DNA from: Candidatus Komeilibacteria bacterium RIFCSPHIGHO2_01_FULL_52_14
Lineage (GTDB): Bacteria > Patescibacteriota > Patescibacteriia > UBA1558 > 2-01-FULL-52-15
Direction of reading: 5' to 3'
DNA: 7,659 nucleotides
Assembly (NCBI GenBank): GCA_001818365.1
Contig: MHKK01000030.1
Coordinates: 2,803-10,461 of the forward strand
A model generated the notes under the pieces. It did no database searches. It saw nothing but the letters and a program-made list of their open reading frames with translations, and was not told the origin of the DNA. Both the position numbers and the translations under genes were made by a program. Shown in pieces: positions 4,798 to 7,659 of this stretch (the first letter of the stretch is position 1; every line of letters starts with the position of its first letter).

Positions 4798-7059
4798 CTA
4801 GAACCGTGTACCGCGATCGCGGCGGTCACGGGGTGGGCGGTTAAATCCCGGCCGACCGTTCGCTCCGTGACTAGTATTGCGCGGCCGGTCTTCGTAACCC
4901 TGATAATTTGCAGGCGGAGTCAATAATGCTTTTGCCGATAAGCTGATACGACCACGCACCGTATCGACGTCAATAACTTTCACCTTAATCGTCTCTCCGA
5001 CTTTCACGACATCCGATACTTTGCCGATGCGCTCATACCGCAGCTGCGAGATGTGAACCATTCCGTCCTTGCCCTTGCCAAGCTCAACGATGGCTCCAAT
5101 CTCCTCACCGCTGTTGCGGTCGGTCACGATCTGCGTGACCACTCCATCATACACCGCGCCGAGCTCGACATCTTTTGCGATCGATTCAACCCATGCCTTC
5201 GCTTTCTCGGCGCCTTCGGCGCTATGGGACGTGATGACCACGAATCCGTCGTCATCGATATCAATCGCCTCTACGCCGCAGCTTTCGATAATTTCATTGA
5301 TAATCTTGCCCCCGGAACCGATGACTTCGCGAATCTTATCAACCGGAATATTCAACGAGATTATGCGCGGTGCATATTCCGAGAGCGATGCGCGCGGTTC
5401 CGCAATGGCTTTTGCCATGGTTGCAAGCACTTTGAGACGGGCTTCACGTGCCTGTGTCACGGTTTTTTCAACTATTTCTAGCGAAATCCCGCCCAACTTG
5501 ATGTCGAGCTGCGCTGCGGTAATGCCCTTTTCGGTTCCGGCGACCTTAAAATCCATGTCTCCGGCATGATCCTCGACGCCCTGAATATCGCTTAAAATCC
5601 GGTAATTCTTCTTATCCGACGGATCCATGATAAGACCCATGGCGATGCCCGCGCAGGGACCGGCAACGGGAACTCCGGCGTCCATCAGCGCAAGCGATGA
5701 TCCGCATATCGAGGCCTGTGATGAGGAGCCGTTCGATGACAGCACTTCCGAAACAACTCGGATCGTGTACGGAAAATTTTCCTTTGCAGGGATCAACGGC
5801 ACGAGCGCCTTCTCGGCCAGCGCTCCGTGACCGATGTCCCGGCGTGAAGGGCCGCGCATCGGTTTCACTTCGCCGACGGAAAATGGCGGGAAATTATAGT
5901 GATGCATGAACCGTTTGGTACCGGACTCCTCCATAGTATCGAGCGTTTGCTCATCGCCCGGAGAACCGAGCGTCACGATTGAGAGAACCTGTGTTTCGCC
6001 GCGCTGAAACAATCCGGAGCCGTGCGTACGGGGCAGCACCGAAACTTCCGCGGAAAGTTCCCGCAGCTCGTCCAACTCGCGTCCGTCGACGCGGCGGTTC
6101 GTCTTCAGAACCAGATCGCGCGCGGCTTCCTCGATAGCAGTATCGAGAGCCGCGGTCGCTTTGGCGCGAGCGTCCTTGGAGACTTCGTTATCCGCTTTCA
6201 AGATCGCATCAAGCTCGTCTTTCATTGCAGCGACGTTCTCCTTTGTGCGGATTTTGTCTTTGGTATAGACAGCGGATAATTTTTTGCCCGAGAGAAATTC
6301 TTTCAGCTTGCGTTGCACCAGTTCGTCCATCGTCTTCTCTTCGTCCGTGCGTTCCGCTTCGGTGCGTTTGGGGACCCCGACTTCGCGAACGATATCATTC
6401 AAAAACGACATAAGGTCCGCGTTTTGCTTTTGTCCAAACTCAACGGCCGCATAAAAATCTTTCTCGGCAACCTGTATTCCGCCGGCTTCGATCATCACAA
6501 CCTCATCCGTGGTTCCTGCGACAAAAAGATCAAGGATCGCTTTTTCGCGCTCGGCATAGGAAGGGTTTACTCTGAGCGCGCCTTCAACCAATCCGATCCT
6601 GACGCCGGCGATCGGTCCTCCCCAGGGAATCGGTGAGATGCCGAGAGCAATGGACGCGGCAATCATAGCCGGCACATCGGGATCGTTTTCACCGTCAACG
6701 GAAAGCACCGTCACAATGACCTGTAAATCCTTGTACGTCATTCCTTTAAACAACGGCCTGACGCACCGGTCAATAAGCCGCGCGGTCAATACCGCTTCAT
6801 CGGTCGCCCTGCCCTCCCGCTTGATAAAGCGGGAGCCCTTGATCTTACCTGCGGCGTATAAACGCTCCTCATAATCCACCGTCAGCGGGAAATAATCGAC
6901 GCCGTCCCGTTCTTTTGGGGCAATAACTGCCGTCGCGAGAACGACCGTGTCGCCGTACCGGACCGTACAGGAGCCGTGCGCCTGACCGGCAAGCTTGCCA
7001 ATTTCAACAGTGAGTTTGCGATCTGCAAACTCTTTCTCAAACACTCGAGGTTTCGTCAT
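4798..7059 (-). CDS. pnp: Polynucleotide phosphorylase (polyribonucleotide nucleotidyltransferase)
   Basis: A trimeric 3'-to-5' phosphorolytic exoribonuclease that degrades mRNA to nucleoside diphosphates. With the ATG at 7059 the product is 753 residues. Domains in order: first RNase PH core about 10-140 (with RCVRPLF at 98-104), linker helical domain about 235-320, second RNase PH core about 325-545 (GLFQRGETQVL at 349-359, SSNGSSSQAS at 441-450, and catalytic GDMDFKVAG at 500-508 with Asp501 and Asp503), KH domain about 567-628 with a VIGSGGKI loop, S1 domain about 632-712, and an Arg/Gly/Asn-rich basic tail 713-753 that probably aids RNA binding. The frame continues upstream to a GTG at 7149, but the 7059 start is chosen because an AAGGA lies 7 nt before it and MTKPRVFEKEFADRKL matches how the family begins. 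The 116-nt leader has only weak hairpins (for example 7129-7157). The gene upstream is a NYN nuclease, not rpsO. Confidence 0.97.
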   Translation of the reverse strand: MTKPRVFEKEFADRKLTVEIGKLAGQAHGSCTVRYGDTVVLATAVIAPKERDGVDYFPLTVDYEERLYAAGKIKGSRFIKREGRATDEAVLTARLIDRCVRPLFKGMTYKDLQVIVTVLSVDGENDPDVPAMIAASIALGISPIPWGGPIAGVRIGLVEGALRVNPSYAEREKAILDLFVAGTTDEVVMIEAGGIQVAEKDFYAAVEFGQKQNADLMSFLNDIVREVGVPKRTEAERTDEEKTMDELVQRKLKEFLSGKKLSAVYTKDKIRTKENVAAMKDELDAILKADNEVSKDARAKATAALDTAIEEAARDLVLKTNRRVDGRELDELRELSAEVSVLPRTHGSGLFQRGETQVLSIVTLGSPGDEQTLDTMEESGTKRFMHHYNFPPFSVGEVKPMRGPSRRDIGHGALAEKALVPLIPAKENFPYTIRVVSEVLSSNGSSSQASICGSSLALMDAGVPVAGPCAGIAMGLIMDPSDKKNYRILSDIQGVEDHAGDMDFKVAGTEKGITAAQLDIKLGGISLEIVEKTVTQAREARLKVLATMAKAIAEPRASLSEYAPRIISLNIPVDKIREVIGSGGKIINEIIESCGVEAIDIDDDGFVVITSHSAEGAEKAKAWVESIAKDVELGAVYDGVVTQIVTDRNSGEEIGAIVELGKGKDGMVHISQLRYERIGKVSDVVKVGETIKVKVIDVDTVRGRISLSAKALLTPPANYQGYEDRPRNTSHGANGRPGFNRPPRDRRDRGTRF

Positions 7060-7066
7060 GTGTTTT

Positions 7067-7076
7067 TCCTTTCCTC
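7067..7076 (-). promoter_or_regulatory. Ribosome binding site that fixes the pnp start
   Basis: Minus-strand GAGGAAAGGA (7076-7067) ends 7 nt before the ATG at 7059. This supports the shorter pnp start over the in-frame GTG at 7149, which would place 30 atypical residues ahead of the family N-terminus. Confidence 0.8.
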
Positions 7077-7175
7077 GCTGCGATGGTGAGAATGCGTGAT
7101 ACAGTGTTCTGAAAACGCCACGAATGACGTTGTCGGTACGCTCTACCACGCCACAACCGGTTGCAGCGTTATTGT

Positions 7176-7659
7176 TTAATCCTTAATTAAAAACTTTTTC
7201 GTATTTTTTGAAATGTCTATAAAATCATCGGCCGCTTCCTTCAATTTGCTGGATGTCGTTTCTCCGAACGACGCCACCTCGACCTGAACACCGTTGTACT
7301 GAAGATACTCGACCGCCGGGATATAATCTCCGTCGCCGGACATAAGAATAATGACATCCAAACTGCGGGACATTTTAATGGCATCGATGACCAAACCCAC
7401 ATCCCAATCGCCTTTTTTCGTTCCGCCGGCAAAAACTTGCAGATCTTTTGCCTTAATCTCGAACCCCTGGTGTTCCAGGGCCTTAAAAAAATTGTCATCG
7501 ACGGATTGTGGCCCGCGAATCACATACGCTACCGCGCGAATCAGCTTGCGGCCCGCGACGGCATGCGTCAAAAGCGTGCCGAAGTTGACTTTCGCCTGAT
7601 ACAGATTTTTTGCAGAATAGTATAAATTCTGCACGTCGACAAAGATGCCGACCCGCTGT
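7176..7659 (-). CDS. NYN domain (LabA-like, PIN-fold) predicted ribonuclease, 5' end missing
   Basis: The frame is open at the right window edge; 160 residues to a TAA at 7176 are visible. An internal GTG at 7634 could be misread as a start, but codons before it encode QRVGIFVD, the first strand of the fold with its acidic residue, so the true start lies outside. Acidic positions typical of NYN/PIN nucleases are Asp8 (IFVDVQN), Asp84/Asp86 and Asp92 (KKGDWDVGLVIDAI) and Asp109/Asp111 (LMSGDGDYIPAV). The FVDVQN, DWDVGLVIDA and SGDGDY motifs define the LabA/DUF88-type group, thought to be metal-dependent ribonucleases. pnp starts 116 nt downstream on the same strand; no terminator was seen between them, so co-transcription is plausible. 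Confidence 0.9.
   Translation of the reverse strand, partial: QRVGIFVDVQNLYYSAKNLYQAKVNFGTLLTHAVAGRKLIRAVAYVIRGPQSVDDNFFKALEHQGFEIKAKDLQVFAGGTKKGDWDVGLVIDAIKMSRSLDVIILMSGDGDYIPAVEYLQYNGVQVEVASFGETTSSKLKEAADDFIDISKNTKKFLIKD

Noticed and set aside
5053..6874. Several plus-strand frames up to 166 codons
   Set aside because: All lie opposite pnp, whose full-length domain order is intact on the minus strand.
7060..7149. GTG start at 7149 extending PNPase by 30 residues
   Set aside because: The extension is unlike PNPase N-termini and the good ribosome binding site belongs to the ATG at 7059.
1..7659. TGA reassigned to glycine or tryptophan, as in some Patescibacteria
   Set aside because: The five visible stops are TAG or TAA, but no conserved domain is interrupted by an in-frame TGA, so nothing supports recoding.

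Overview
This 7.66-kb window appears to be a chromosomal segment of a medium-GC bacterium, and every confident gene lies on the minus strand. Read in transcription order (right to left) it holds: the C-terminal part of a NYN/LabA-type PIN-like nuclease (right edge, open), polynucleotide phosphorylase (pnp), a membrane-anchored protein of unknown function ending at an intrinsic terminator, a roughly 0.5-kb gene-poor stretch, a possible small exported protein, a short TraR/DksA-family zinc-finger protein, signal peptidase II (lspA), and the competence-type AAA+ ATPase ComM/YifB running off the left edge. No phage, insertion sequence, CRISPR, tRNA or rRNA gene was seen. I infer a Patescibacteria/CPR-like bacterium. 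The grounds are a NYN-domain gene next to pnp, the short DksA-like protein with a FPDFGEKEDENA stretch, a pnp sequence of the type I associate with that group, and GCCTGCC-type palindromes. This is judgement from memory, not a database result, and other lineages remain possible.

Layout. 7176-7659: NYN nuclease, incomplete. 4798-7059: complete pnp with a good ribosome binding site. 3410-4789: unknown single-pass membrane protein starting 8 nt after pnp, so probably translationally coupled; a terminator lies at 3342-3370. 2865-3409: no convincing gene, but a near-consensus minus-strand promoter (3273-3301) followed about 70 nt later by an AT-rich terminator-like hairpin, which together look like a small RNA gene, plus a 12-bp hairpin at 2903-2944. 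2646-2864: doubtful small secreted ORF carrying a nested palindrome. 2234-2608 and 1800-2264: the DksA-like gene and lspA, overlapping, ended by a bidirectional terminator. 1464-1799: intergenic, with two tandem GC-rich palindromes, a strong minus-strand promoter with a perfect -35 box, and a leader able to fold in two mutually exclusive ways, just before comM.

Functional themes are RNA turnover (NYN nuclease and PNPase), transcription control linked to lipoprotein maturation (DksA-like and LspA) and handling of incoming DNA (ComM). The canonical rpsO partner of pnp is not directly upstream. The most interesting non-coding signals are the candidate attenuator in the comM leader and the orphan promoter-hairpin unit at 3195-3301. 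The 3' end of the unknown membrane protein may carry a one-base frame problem.
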